Shown here in pieces: positions 52,981-62,239 of a DNA stretch of 64,000 nt. The translations under genes and the position numbers were made by a program. Location of the stretch: contig WGNM01000011.1 in assembly GCA_016124575.1 (NCBI GenBank), positions 1 through 64,000 on the forward strand, written 5' to 3'. The notes below the pieces were generated by a model. That model searched no databases. It saw only the letters and a list, made by a program, of their open reading frames with translations, and had not been told where the DNA came from. The DNA is from Cryomorphaceae bacterium (GTDB taxonomy: Bacteria; Bacteroidota; Bacteroidia; Flavobacteriales_D; Sanyastnellaceae). The number at the start of each line of letters is the position of its first letter. Positions within the stretch are counted from its first letter, which is position 1.

Positions 52981-54882
52981 ATGAGCGACGCGATAAAGCA
53001 CGAATGCGGCATTGCTCTACTACGGTTGAAGCAGCCGCTCTCTTACTACCGAGAAAAATACGGTACCTCTTTTTACGGCCTGAATAAAATGTATCTCCTG
53101 ATGGAGAAACAGCACAACCGCGGACAAGACGGCGCGGGTTTGGCCAATATAAAACTTGATGTCGAACCCGGACAACGTTACATTTCACGGGTGCGTTCGA
53201 ATAGCAATATGCCTATTTTGGACGTTTTTGCTCAAGCTAACAGTCGGTTTAAAGAGCTGGAAGAAAAAAATTCTGAGCTGTTAAACGATGTAGATTATCT
53301 GAAAAAGAATTTCGGTTTCACCGGTGAGCTTTTTCTGGGTCACCTCAGGTACGGTACGTTTGGTAAAAACTCCATTGAAAGCATTCACCCTTTCTTGCGT
53401 CAAAACAATTGGATGACGCGCAATCTGGTGGTCGCTGGCAATTTCAATTTGACAAATGTTGATGAACTCTTCGGTCAACTTGTAGATCTCGGCCAACACC
53501 CAAAAGAGCGCACAGATACGGTGACGGTGATGGAAAAAATCGGTCACTTTCTCGATGAGGAAAATGAACGTTTGTTCCGCATTTATAAAGATCAAGGATA
53601 TAGCAATCAGCAAATCTCTCACCTGATTGGTAAAAACATGGACGTGGCCCAGATTCTTCGCCGTTCGGCGGATAAATGGGATGGCGGCTATGCAATGGCA
53701 GGATTGATAGGTCACGGAGACGCATTTGTACTACGCGACCCTTCAGGAATTCGACCTGCATTTTGGTATGAAGATGATGAAGTTGTTGTTGTAGCAAGTG
53801 AACGACCTGTTATTCAAACTGCGTTTAATGTCCCCATTGATTCGGTTAAAGAGCTAACACCCGGTCATGCGCTGATTGTGCGAAAAGATAATCGGGTGTC
53901 GGTTGAACAGGTGCGAACTCCAAAAGAATTTAAGGCGTGCAGCTTCGAACGTATCTACTTCTCTCGTGGAAGCGATGCAGATATTTATAAGGAGCGCAAA
54001 GAACTCGGACGTTTGGTTGTTCCTCGTATCCTCGAGGCTGTTGATCACGACCTTAAAAACTCGGTCTTTTCGTTTATTCCCAATACCGCCGAAACTGCGT
54101 TTTTGGGTATGGTGAAAGGACTTGAAGACTACCTCAATCAATGGAAGTTTGATCGCTTGAAAGAAGGGGCTATGCATTTGTCGGATGATGAATTGCTGAA
54201 CCTCATCAACATACGCCCACGGGTAGAAAAAATTGCCATAAAAGATGCGAAGCTGCGCACGTTCATTACGCAAGATGATGCTCGTGACGATATGGTAGCG
54301 CACGTGTACGACGTTACCTATGGCACGGTTAACGAGGGCACTGATAATTTGGTGGTAATTGATGACTCCATTGTTCGTGGAACGACATTGAAAAAATCCA
54401 TTCTCAAAATCCTTGACCGTTTAGGCCCAAAACGCATCGTTGTGGTATCGTCTGCACCGCAAATTCGCTATCCCGATTGTTACGGTATCGATATGGCGAA
54501 AATGGGCGACTTTATTGCTTTTCAAGCTGCTGTTTCTCTTTTGAAAAAGAACGGGAAGGAAGATGTTTTACACATTGTGTATCGCAAATGCAAAGAGCAA
54601 GAGGCCCTTCCAAAAGAGCAGGTGAAGAACTATGTGAAGGAGGTGTATGATTCTTTTTCTGATGAAGATATTTCGAATGAGATAGCGGTGCTTTTGCGTC
54701 CTGCAGATATACACGCTGAGGTGCGCATCATTTTCCAACCGGTTTCCAACCTGCACAGCGCTTGTCCGCACAACCTTGGCGATTGGTATTTCACGGGCGA
54801 TTACCCAACCCCAGGTGGGAACAAGGTGGTAAACCGTGCTTTTATCAATTACATGGAGGGTGTCAACGAGCGGGCGTACTAA
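52981..54882 (+). CDS. purF: amidophosphoribosyltransferase, long Bacteroidota form
   Basis: First committed step of purine synthesis: PRPP plus glutamine to phosphoribosylamine. 633 residues from the ATG at 52981; the open frame upstream runs through the promoter. The protein starts MSDAIKHECGIALLRL, so the nucleophile would be Cys9, exposed after N-terminal trimming. The glutaminase part contains HNRGQDGAGLA and GHLRYGTFG, and the PRPP loop is VVIDDSIVRGTTLKKSI. It is longer than the E. coli enzyme (about 505 residues), as I expect for this phylum. The gene ends tail to tail with the PLP enzyme gene, overlapping it by 20 nt. Confidence 0.92.
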   Translation: MSDAIKHECGIALLRLKQPLSYYREKYGTSFYGLNKMYLLMEKQHNRGQDGAGLANIKLDVEPGQRYISRVRSNSNMPILDVFAQANSRFKELEEKNSELLNDVDYLKKNFGFTGELFLGHLRYGTFGKNSIESIHPFLRQNNWMTRNLVVAGNFNLTNVDELFGQLVDLGQHPKERTDTVTVMEKIGHFLDEENERLFRIYKDQGYSNQQISHLIGKNMDVAQILRRSADKWDGGYAMAGLIGHGDAFVLRDPSGIRPAFWYEDDEVVVVASERPVIQTAFNVPIDSVKELTPGHALIVRKDNRVSVEQVRTPKEFKACSFERIYFSRGSDADIYKERKELGRLVVPRILEAVDHDLKNSVFSFIPNTAETAFLGMVKGLEDYLNQWKFDRLKEGAMHLSDDELLNLINIRPRVEKIAIKDAKLRTFITQDDARDDMVAHVYDVTYGTVNEGTDNLVVIDDSIVRGTTLKKSILKILDRLGPKRIVVVSSAPQIRYPDCYGIDMAKMGDFIAFQAAVSLLKKNGKEDVLHIVYRKCKEQEALPKEQVKNYVKEVYDSFSDEDISNEIAVLLRPADIHAEVRIIFQPVSNLHSACPHNLGDWYFTGDYPTPGGNKVVNRAFINYMEGVNERAY

Positions 54883-55717
54883 CCAATCCGCGATTGCCCT
54901 GAAGTCCGCCTGTGTGAATGGCTAAAACGGTTTCATCAGGCCCTATGTTTCCGCTTTCTGCAAGGTCATAAAGTCCGTATACCATTTTGGAGGTGTACAC
55001 TTTGTCGAGTGGCAAGCCCTGCTGAGCCTGCTGCTCCATAAACAAAAGCAACTCAGGAGTCGTCTTCGCAAATCCACCGAAGGTGTAATCAAAAACCCAT
55101 TCCACACGAGCGGCAAATTCGGCAGCAAGCTCTGCATCCATAAGGGTGTAATAGAGATGTTTCTCAAGTTTTTCAGGTAGTGTTAGGTCATGCAAAGCGG
55201 CAAAAGCTAAAATGCGCTGTCGCGGATGGGCGGTGAGCAGCAAACCTGCCAAGGTGGTGGCCGATCCAACAGGTACGGCGAGGGTGTCGAATGACTTATC
55301 GGCTGCCGTTAAAATTTCCATGCATCCGTTCACGCCTAAAAAATTGCTGCCTCCTTCAGGTATGAAGTAGCTCATCTCAAATGTTTCTCGCACCCACTGT
55401 TTAAAGGCCTCGGTATCGCGCTGGGCATACCACTCTCGCTCAATAAATTCCAACTGCATTCCCCACTCCAAACAATCAGCCAAGGTGTTACTCAAAATGG
55501 CTGGTTTTTGTCCGCGTACCAACCCTATACTCTTCATTTCTGGCTCTCGGCAGGATGCTGCAACAGCGTGCAGGTGGTTGCTAAACGGACCGCCGACAGT
55601 AACAAGGGTGGTTGCCCCAACCTCCTTGGCTTTCATGAGGTTGTACTTGAGTTTAAAGTACTTGTTACCCGGGGCGTTGGGATGCAAAAGATCCAGTCGT
55701 TTGATGTGCAGTTTCAC
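54863..55717 (-). CDS. PLP-dependent D-cysteine desulfhydrase/ACC-deaminase-like enzyme
   Basis: 284 residues from a GTG at 55715-55717. The PLP lysine is in NAPGNKYFKLKYN, with TLVTVGGPFSNHLHAVAA and VPVGSATTLAGLLL as cofactor-binding loops. This is the tryptophan-synthase-beta fold of the D-cysteine desulfhydrase/ACC deaminase family; the true substrate is unknown. The start is uncertain: homologues usually carry 15-20 more residues, and the frame stays open with family-like sequence (VYPPFRSDLSYV) up to a TGA at 55769-55771, yet it has no ATG, GTG or TTG in that stretch. Either GTG is used and the N-terminus is short, or a rare ATT start is used. Confidence 0.82.
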   Translation of the reverse strand: MKLHIKRLDLLHPNAPGNKYFKLKYNLMKAKEVGATTLVTVGGPFSNHLHAVAASCREPEMKSIGLVRGQKPAILSNTLADCLEWGMQLEFIEREWYAQRDTEAFKQWVRETFEMSYFIPEGGSNFLGVNGCMEILTAADKSFDTLAVPVGSATTLAGLLLTAHPRQRILAFAALHDLTLPEKLEKHLYYTLMDAELAAEFAARVEWVFDYTFGGFAKTTPELLLFMEQQAQQGLPLDKVYTSKMVYGLYDLAESGNIGPDETVLAIHTGGLQGNRGLVSTPAR

Positions 55718-55807
55718 ATAGCTAAGGTCGGAACGAAATGGCGGGTATACAAACGATGCGGCTAAAATTCATTGCCGTTGAGCTCAATATTTTTTCGTTG
55801 AAAACAC

Positions 55808-57349
55808 TTATAGAACTGATATTTTCTGGTTAACTCGCAGTTCGTTTCTTTCCCAAACGTTTACGATGTAAATGCCTGTGGCTAAGTTTGAAATATCCAG
55901 TGTTTCAAACATGTTCAATTGCGCCTCGTGCATCAACTTCCCTTCAGATGAGAAAATTATGATTGTTAAACTCGATGGTGTGTTGCCTAAGACTTGCAAA
56001 TGTTGTCCGTCAAAATTCATTGAAATATTGTCTGTCTGAAGATCCTCAACTGCCACAATTTGAGATGATGAGTAATCCCCGTTAAAATCGGTTTCAACAA
56101 TTCGATAATAACATTGTCCGTCGTAACTAAATCTATCCAAAACCTCATAACTGAGCAGAGACTCACTGTTTCCAGCTCCTTGCTGATATGCTGCATCCGT
56201 CCAATGTATGAGGTCTGCGCTGCGTTGCACAGTAAAGAAATCACAGTTAACTTCAGAGTAGGTCTCCCATGCTATCTCTACACCTAAATGGCTACGTAAG
56301 GCCGAAACGTTACCCCATGTAACGGGCAGTAAGCTGGGCAACAGAAAATATCCTGCTCTTTTGAGCGAAATGGTTGTTTCTGAATTGAGGAATACTCCAC
56401 CCGCATAAACCTTATTGTCAACTACCTCAACATCGTAACAAGGTGCGCTCAACCCATCACCTAGAGCAGTATAGGATGTGCCATTCCAGACGGCTATCCT
56501 CTTAAAAGGGGTTCCTAAAATTGTGGTAAATGTTCCGCATACATACATGTTTCCATCTGCATCAAAATCAAAATCCAATATTAACGATGTGCAATTGGCA
56601 TGCAACACCCAATCACTTCCGTCAAACTTGTATATAGAAGATGAGGCGCGCGTGTACAGTTGACCTAGTTTATCCAGTTTCAAAATGTATGGAATATTAC
56701 CCAGTGTCCCCATGGGATGAAATGTTGTGCCGTCATACCTCGCAATGTAGTTGGCAGAAACACCTCCTATGGTGGTGAATGATCCGGATATTATCAATTG
56801 GCCAGTTGCATCGGTCGCTAGATCAGTGACTATTGAACTGTCAATAAAATTATAAATGTCGGTCCACGAACTTCCATCCCATTTTCTCAAGACTTTCTTA
56901 TAAGTCACCATTGATGTATCAAGGATGTAAATGGTACCATCAGGTAAGACAACCAACTGTTCAGGAACTGAATAAGTGCCGCCACCAATGGCCGACCACG
57001 AACTTCCATCCCATCGTGCAATGTTTGATACTAGCAATCCGTCAGCATAGGTAAACCCACCAATAACGACAATCCCGCCGTCTGGGTGTTTCTCGACTTC
57101 GAAAACGGTGCCATTGGTTCCTCCGCCCAATGGTTGCCACGCCATTCCATCCCACATGGCAATGTTGCTTATCTCCCCAGAAGATGTTGCAAAGTTTCCG
57201 CCGTAGTATAACTCTGTCTCACTGTAGGCTTCAATGCTAAATACAAAACCGCTGTCAAATCCAGCACCCATGGCGTTCCATTGAGCAAACAATCCAGAAT
57301 TTAAAAGCAACAAAAAAACGAGAAGGGTGACGCGTATCGATGAAAACAT
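55808..57349 (-). CDS. secreted T9SS cargo, 'IARWDGSSW' propeller type
   Basis: 513 residues from the ATG at 57347-57349. The signal peptide MFSSIRVTLLVFLLLLNSGL ends at FAQ. The body (about 25-340) repeats blades of the form NIARWDGSSWSAIGGGT and ISGSFTTIGGVSANYIARYD, the pattern of delta-60-like propellers found in Bacteroidota secreted proteins. The region 350-440 (VAWETYSEVNCDFFTVQRSA-type, WETYSEVNCDFFTVQ) is a common linker domain. The tail (about 445-513) is a T9SS sorting domain ending NQKISVL. No enzyme motif is visible. Confidence 0.85.
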   Translation of the reverse strand: MFSSIRVTLLVFLLLLNSGLFAQWNAMGAGFDSGFVFSIEAYSETELYYGGNFATSSGEISNIAMWDGMAWQPLGGGTNGTVFEVEKHPDGGIVVIGGFTYADGLLVSNIARWDGSSWSAIGGGTYSVPEQLVVLPDGTIYILDTSMVTYKKVLRKWDGSSWTDIYNFIDSSIVTDLATDATGQLIISGSFTTIGGVSANYIARYDGTTFHPMGTLGNIPYILKLDKLGQLYTRASSSIYKFDGSDWVLHANCTSLILDFDFDADGNMYVCGTFTTILGTPFKRIAVWNGTSYTALGDGLSAPCYDVEVVDNKVYAGGVFLNSETTISLKRAGYFLLPSLLPVTWGNVSALRSHLGVEIAWETYSEVNCDFFTVQRSADLIHWTDAAYQQGAGNSESLLSYEVLDRFSYDGQCYYRIVETDFNGDYSSSQIVAVEDLQTDNISMNFDGQHLQVLGNTPSSLTIIIFSSEGKLMHEAQLNMFETLDISNLATGIYIVNVWERNELRVNQKISVL

Positions 57350-57434
57350 AGCAAAGTCTATTGGTCTCTGCAAAGGTGATGAGCTTTCGTAACCCAGCTC
57401 TCACCCCAATGGGTGATTTGGTATGCTAAAAAAT

Positions 57435-57466
57435 AAAAAAACCCGCTAAGTTCTAGCGGGTTTTTT
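57435..57466. terminator. bidirectional hairpin terminator
   Basis: A perfect 13-bp stem, AAAAAACCCGCTA with TAGCGGGTTTTTT, and a 5-nt loop. It lies between two minus-strand cargo genes and ends the upstream one (57486-59747). Confidence 0.88.
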
Positions 57467-57485
57467 GGAGATAAAAGCAAACAAG

Positions 57486-59747
57486 CTATTCTTTGATAAG
57501 CAGTTGGCGAACCAGTTGGCCATGGTTGTCTATGACCAAAAGGTACGTCCCAGACTCTTCTTGCGTCAAGTCTAAATTAAACGTAGTAGTAGTTATTAGT
57601 GATTGTTGTATTTGCTTTCCGGTGATGTCGTATACATAGATGGTTTGTCCTTCAAAACCCTGAGTAGTTGCTTGAAATTGTCCGCTCGATGGATTCGGCC
57701 AAACCTCCAAACTTGTCGCGGCTGTCTCTTCCACTCCGCTAATGAAATTCCATCCTTCGGTATTGCCTCCATCGATGCTTTCATTAGCGTTGAACACTGC
57801 TCCGCCTATGGCGTGATTATCGGTTATGTTGACGTAGTAAACGTTCACCACTCCACTCGCTTTAGAGAATGTTCCAAACTCCCCAGGATTGTTGCAGTCG
57901 ATGGTGATTGAATTGTCTGCGGTGCCGTTTGCAATTAATTCGTTTAGTTCAACTACTGAGTTGCCGTACATGTGGATATCGCTGCCAGCGCTGATGGTAA
58001 GTTCGTTGCAAGCAAACGATCCAGATATGGTGACGTCGCCGTTTAACGTTATGTTGTGGTAGTTCTGTCCCATTCCTCCAGAGAATAGTACATCACAACT
58101 AATCTGACTATTTGATGCATTCAATGGCAATACCGATTGCTCAATGAAAAACACGCTACAAGCGATGTTGGCTCCCGAAATATCTGACGCATTGGTAATG
58201 CCTGTCACGCGAAAGGTGTTTTGAACCAAAAGCGACTGGTTGGCGGCCTCCAATGTGCCAAAAACTACCTCAAGGTTGCTGCAATTAAGGGCGCCTTGAA
58301 TGATTACTTCACCACCGCCGTTAATGTATATGTTCGTTTCGCTCATTTGCCCTGCACCCGATTCTAAAGTCAAGGGCTCGTTGTTGGTAAAATTCAACTC
58401 AGAGATATCCCAAACTACATCTCCAGCGACAAATGATTGCAGCACAGTGATGGTGTTGGCTAAGCCTGGCTCTGTTTCAATGGTTGCCCCAGCCAGTGCT
58501 CCTGTGGCGTTTATCGATACCACAGTGGTGTTGCCAAAAAAGGTAACAATGTCATCAGCCGATGAAAAGGAGTTCGCATCGAAAATAAGTGGGTCGTTCA
58601 ACCCGGGTAGTGCAGTGTGATATAAACTTCCCCCTGAAGTCGTGGCCCAATGTGTCAAATCGTTCGAATCTCCTGATCCGCCAACCCAGTAATAATTGTC
58701 GGCGGTGTCAACCAAGAAGTTCCATCCGTCGTTGTTGCCGTTGTCGATGCTTTCAGATGCGTTGAAGGTAGCTCCCCCGGTTGCATGAATGTCGGTAAGT
58801 ACCAAAAAGGTTCCGTCTACTGTGCCTGTGGGCTGACTAAAAAAGGCCTCTGAGCCTGGAATGCTGGTGTGTATTGAGATGGCGCCTCCATTGGTGCCAC
58901 TCAATGTAAAAGTATCAGCAGTAACTGTGATTCCTTCTGCGAGCTGTATTTCTGAACCTGGCGCTACCTCCAAGGTGCCACAATTGAAGTCTGCAGAAAA
59001 TCCTGTTGGCCCGTTGATGTATACCTCTGGGTGAAAAACACTTGGAGCATCTATATCTAAGTACAATGCTGAACCCAGGGTCAATGTGGTGTTGGTGAGG
59101 TCGTAGGTGTTGTTATCGGTAAGTATCCATTGTCCTGTATCAATGTTTGAACCAGAAAAATTGATGTCTACATCGTAATTCATGAAGGTATTTACGCGCG
59201 AGGTGCAAATAACGTCATATCCCATGCTGTTAAACGACCCGCCATCGCAGTAGATGTACAAGTTGGCGGCATTGAAGTCGCTCGTTAAAACGTAATCTCC
59301 TGATCCAGACAAGCGAATGAATGATAGTCCACCGGAGTGCACTCCATTCAAAGATATGGCTCTTGTGCCACTTCCCAACATTTCTACTGATTTTAAATCT
59401 CGCTGCATTTCTGCTGGTAAAATCAAATCTCCATAGACTTCTAAGGCATCTGTATATACCAAACCCTGAATACTTGGATTGAACAGCACCCCTGTTGCAT
59501 CAAGTGTTCTGCAGGTTTGCAGGGGTTGATCCAAGGTTACTATTTGCTGCTCTCCCGCAAATGAATTGGCATCGAAGCGAACGTCGTTGTTCTCTCCCGG
59601 TAGTTGTGTATGAAGGGTGCTTCCTCCAGATGTCGTTGCCCAGTGCGAAAGGTCTGACCAGTTGCCTGTGCCTCCAACCCAATAGTAAGTTTGTGCACCC
59701 AAGGTTGTCGTGGTCAATAGTGCGATGAAAAGTATAATTTGCTTCAT
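57486..59747 (-). CDS. secreted T9SS cargo with two ~330-residue modules
   Basis: 753 residues from the ATG at 59745-59747, with the signal peptide MKQIILFIALLTTTTLGAQ. The body is an internal duplication: module 1 begins YYWVGGTGNWSDLSHWATTS at residue 21, and module 2 begins YYWVGGSGDSNDLTHWATTS at residue 352. Each continues with a PGxNDxxxFDANSF segment and closes with a FNA(S/N)ESID...GWNF phrase. Between them are beta-helix-like repeats. The tail (about 682-753, SLEVWPNPSSGQFQATTQGF) is a T9SS sorting domain. It is probably a surface adhesin or structural protein. Confidence 0.87.
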   Translation of the reverse strand: MKQIILFIALLTTTTLGAQTYYWVGGTGNWSDLSHWATTSGGSTLHTQLPGENNDVRFDANSFAGEQQIVTLDQPLQTCRTLDATGVLFNPSIQGLVYTDALEVYGDLILPAEMQRDLKSVEMLGSGTRAISLNGVHSGGLSFIRLSGSGDYVLTSDFNAANLYIYCDGGSFNSMGYDVICTSRVNTFMNYDVDINFSGSNIDTGQWILTDNNTYDLTNTTLTLGSALYLDIDAPSVFHPEVYINGPTGFSADFNCGTLEVAPGSEIQLAEGITVTADTFTLSGTNGGAISIHTSIPGSEAFFSQPTGTVDGTFLVLTDIHATGGATFNASESIDNGNNDGWNFLVDTADNYYWVGGSGDSNDLTHWATTSGGSLYHTALPGLNDPLIFDANSFSSADDIVTFFGNTTVVSINATGALAGATIETEPGLANTITVLQSFVAGDVVWDISELNFTNNEPLTLESGAGQMSETNIYINGGGEVIIQGALNCSNLEVVFGTLEAANQSLLVQNTFRVTGITNASDISGANIACSVFFIEQSVLPLNASNSQISCDVLFSGGMGQNYHNITLNGDVTISGSFACNELTISAGSDIHMYGNSVVELNELIANGTADNSITIDCNNPGEFGTFSKASGVVNVYYVNITDNHAIGGAVFNANESIDGGNTEGWNFISGVEETAATSLEVWPNPSSGQFQATTQGFEGQTIYVYDITGKQIQQSLITTTTFNLDLTQEESGTYLLVIDNHGQLVRQLLIKE

Positions 59748-59883
59748 GGTCATTGATTTTGAACAAAAATGATACTTCATGGGTAGTTGCTTTTCACCCA
59801 AAAGGGTGATTTTATCTTGATCTGCCCTTTTTCAATTCAAAAACATGGGTTTTTTGTCGATTTTTACACCTTGCAAAAGCACA

Positions 59884-60069
59884 ATGACGGATGACATGAG
59901 TGGATTCGGACGGTCAAGAGCGCTCGATCCAGAAGATTTTTATTACAATGAAGACGGATACATCGTTTTCACTGAAGCATACCACAAAAAGAGAGGTTAC
60001 TGCTGCAAAAGCGGCTGCAAACACTGTCCGTACGGCTTCGATAAAAAAACCGGAATGATCCGGAAATGA
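59884..60069 (+). CDS. DUF5522 small Cys-rich protein
   Basis: 61 residues from the ATG at 59884 (MTDDMSGFGRSRALDPEDFY). A longer frame starts at 59845, but this start follows a promoter-like TACACCTTG and gives the usual length. The C-terminal half, GYCCKSGCKHCPYGFDKKTG, has the four-Cys pattern of DUF5522, a probable metal- or nucleic-acid-binding small protein of unknown function. hutU starts 13 nt downstream, so both are probably on one transcript. Confidence 0.85.
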   Translation: MTDDMSGFGRSRALDPEDFYYNEDGYIVFTEAYHKKRGYCCKSGCKHCPYGFDKKTGMIRK

Positions 60070-60082
60070 TAATGCAACGACC

Positions 60083-62110
60083 ATGGAAGTAATGCAAACA
60101 TTCGATTTAAAACTGTTTCAAGAAGAAATCCTCGCGGGCATCCCAAGCGCTCTGCCTGCTCACCCGGGCGTGGATGACGGTGTAAGCCATGCCCCGAAGC
60201 GAAAAGATATTTTGTCTCTAGAGGAAAAGGAGCTCGCCATCCGCAATGCTTTGCGCTATTTTCCGAAATCTTTGCATGCAGATTTGGCCCCTGAATTCGC
60301 CGATGAACTCAAAACATATGGCCGGGTGTACATGCACCGCTTTCGCCCAACAATTGAAATTAAAGCCCGACCAATCGATTGGTATCCTGCTAAATGCCAG
60401 CAAGCTGCTGCCATCATGCTGATGATCCAAAACAACCTCGATCACGCTGTGGCGCAACATCCACATGAGCTAATAACCTACGGTGGTAACGGGGCGGTTT
60501 TCCAAAACTGGGGTCAATACCGGCTGGTGATGAAATACCTTTCGGAAATGGAGGATGATCAGACGCTGGTGATGTATAGCGGACATCCCCTCGGGTTATT
60601 CCCATCACACAAAGATGCGCCTCGAGTGGTGGTTACAAACGGTATGATGATACCGAATTACTCGAAGCCGGATGATTGGGAGAAGTTTAATGCGTTGGGG
60701 GTAACGCAGTACGGACAAATGACGGCAGGTTCTTATATGTACATCGGTCCGCAAGGTATCGTTCATGGCACCACCATCACTGTCTTGAACGCTGCGCGGA
60801 TGATAGATAAATCGGGTACCGGCACTTCTGGAAAACTGTTTCTCACTGCCGGACTAGGAGGAATGAGCGGTGCGCAACCAAAAGCAGGCAACATCGCTGG
60901 TGTGGTGTCGGTTACCGCTGAAGTGAACCCCGCTGCGGCCTACAAACGCCACCGTCAAGGCTGGGTAGATCATGTGGTTACCGATGTGAAAGAACTCGCC
61001 GAAAGAGTGAAAAATAGCATTGCCAACAAAGAAATTGTCTCTTACGCATACCTCGGAAACGTGGTGGATGTCTGGGAACACTTCGATGAGGTAAATCTGC
61101 ACATCGACCTCGGATCGGATCAAACAAGCTTGCACAACCCGTGGGCAGGTGGTTATTACCCAGCCGGACTATCATTCGAGGAGGCCAATGTCCTCATGGC
61201 TGAAAACCCTGAAAAATTCAAAGGGTATGTCCAAGAATCACTGCGCCGACATGCAGCAGCCATCAACAAACACACGGCGAAAGGGACGTACTTTTTTGAT
61301 TATGGAAACGCTTTTCTGCTTGAGGCCTCACGCGCCGGTGGCGATGTCATGGCTGAAGATAAGATTCGATTTAAATACCCTAGCTACGTGCAAGACATCC
61401 TCGGACCCATGTGTTTCGACTACGGATTTGGTCCATTTCGCTGGGTGTGCTGCAGCGGCGATACTGCGGATTTAGATAAAACCGATCAAATCGCCCTCGA
61501 TGTGCTGTCGGAAATGCAACAATCTGCTCCGCCGGAAATAAGGCAGCAAATGCAAGACAACATCACGTGGATAAAGGGTGCAAAAGCCAATAAGCTCGTC
61601 GTTGGCTCGCAAGCACGTATTCTTTACGCCGACGCCGAAGGGCGGATAAAAATTGCTGCTGCTTTTAATAAGGCTATCGCCGATGGTACGCTAAAAGGAC
61701 CAGTGGTACTCGGACGTGATCACCACGATGTAAGTGGCACCGACTCGCCTTACCGCGAAACGTCGAATATTTATGACGGTTCATCTTTTACGGCAGATAT
61801 GGCAGTGCAGAATTTTGCTGGTGACGCCTTCCGCGGTGCAACATGGATTTCGCTGCACAATGGCGGCGGTGTGGGCTGGGGAGAAGTAATCAATGGTGGA
61901 TTCGGTATGCTCCTCGATGGCAGTGCCGATAGCGATCGCAGATTGCGTTCAATGCTCCATTGGGATGTAAACAATGGGATCGCAAGAAGAAGTTGGGCAA
62001 GAAACGATGAAGCCATCTTCGCCATCAAACGCGCAATGGAAGCTGAACCTAAACTGAAAGTTACACTGCCAAACAAGGTAGACGATACGCTGATAAGCGG
62101 ATTGTTCTAA
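60083..62110 (+). CDS. hutU: urocanate hydratase
   Basis: Converts urocanate to imidazolone propionate in histidine degradation, using tightly bound NAD+. 675 residues with HELITYGGNGAVFQNWGQYR, the nucleotide-binding loop TAGLGGMSGAQPKAG and the C-terminal signature with CCSGD (GPFRWVCCSGDTADLDKTDQ). Length suits the longer urocanases I associate with Bacteroidota. No hutH, hutI or hutG is nearby, so the rest of the histidine pathway must be elsewhere, or the enzyme serves a free urocanate source. It follows DUF5522 by 13 nt. Confidence 0.94.
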   Translation: MEVMQTFDLKLFQEEILAGIPSALPAHPGVDDGVSHAPKRKDILSLEEKELAIRNALRYFPKSLHADLAPEFADELKTYGRVYMHRFRPTIEIKARPIDWYPAKCQQAAAIMLMIQNNLDHAVAQHPHELITYGGNGAVFQNWGQYRLVMKYLSEMEDDQTLVMYSGHPLGLFPSHKDAPRVVVTNGMMIPNYSKPDDWEKFNALGVTQYGQMTAGSYMYIGPQGIVHGTTITVLNAARMIDKSGTGTSGKLFLTAGLGGMSGAQPKAGNIAGVVSVTAEVNPAAAYKRHRQGWVDHVVTDVKELAERVKNSIANKEIVSYAYLGNVVDVWEHFDEVNLHIDLGSDQTSLHNPWAGGYYPAGLSFEEANVLMAENPEKFKGYVQESLRRHAAAINKHTAKGTYFFDYGNAFLLEASRAGGDVMAEDKIRFKYPSYVQDILGPMCFDYGFGPFRWVCCSGDTADLDKTDQIALDVLSEMQQSAPPEIRQQMQDNITWIKGAKANKLVVGSQARILYADAEGRIKIAAAFNKAIADGTLKGPVVLGRDHHDVSGTDSPYRETSNIYDGSSFTADMAVQNFAGDAFRGATWISLHNGGGVGWGEVINGGFGMLLDGSADSDRRLRSMLHWDVNNGIARRSWARNDEAIFAIKRAMEAEPKLKVTLPNKVDDTLISGLF

Positions 62111-62239
62111 CCTATTAAGATGCGTTTTGGTAGCCATAGGGTTGCATCAACCAGCAAAATTTTAAGGTTTTTTAGACTTTGATTGAGGGTATTTGATGTT
62201 TTGCGTGTATAAATCGCGAAACATTAAACTAAAGCCACC

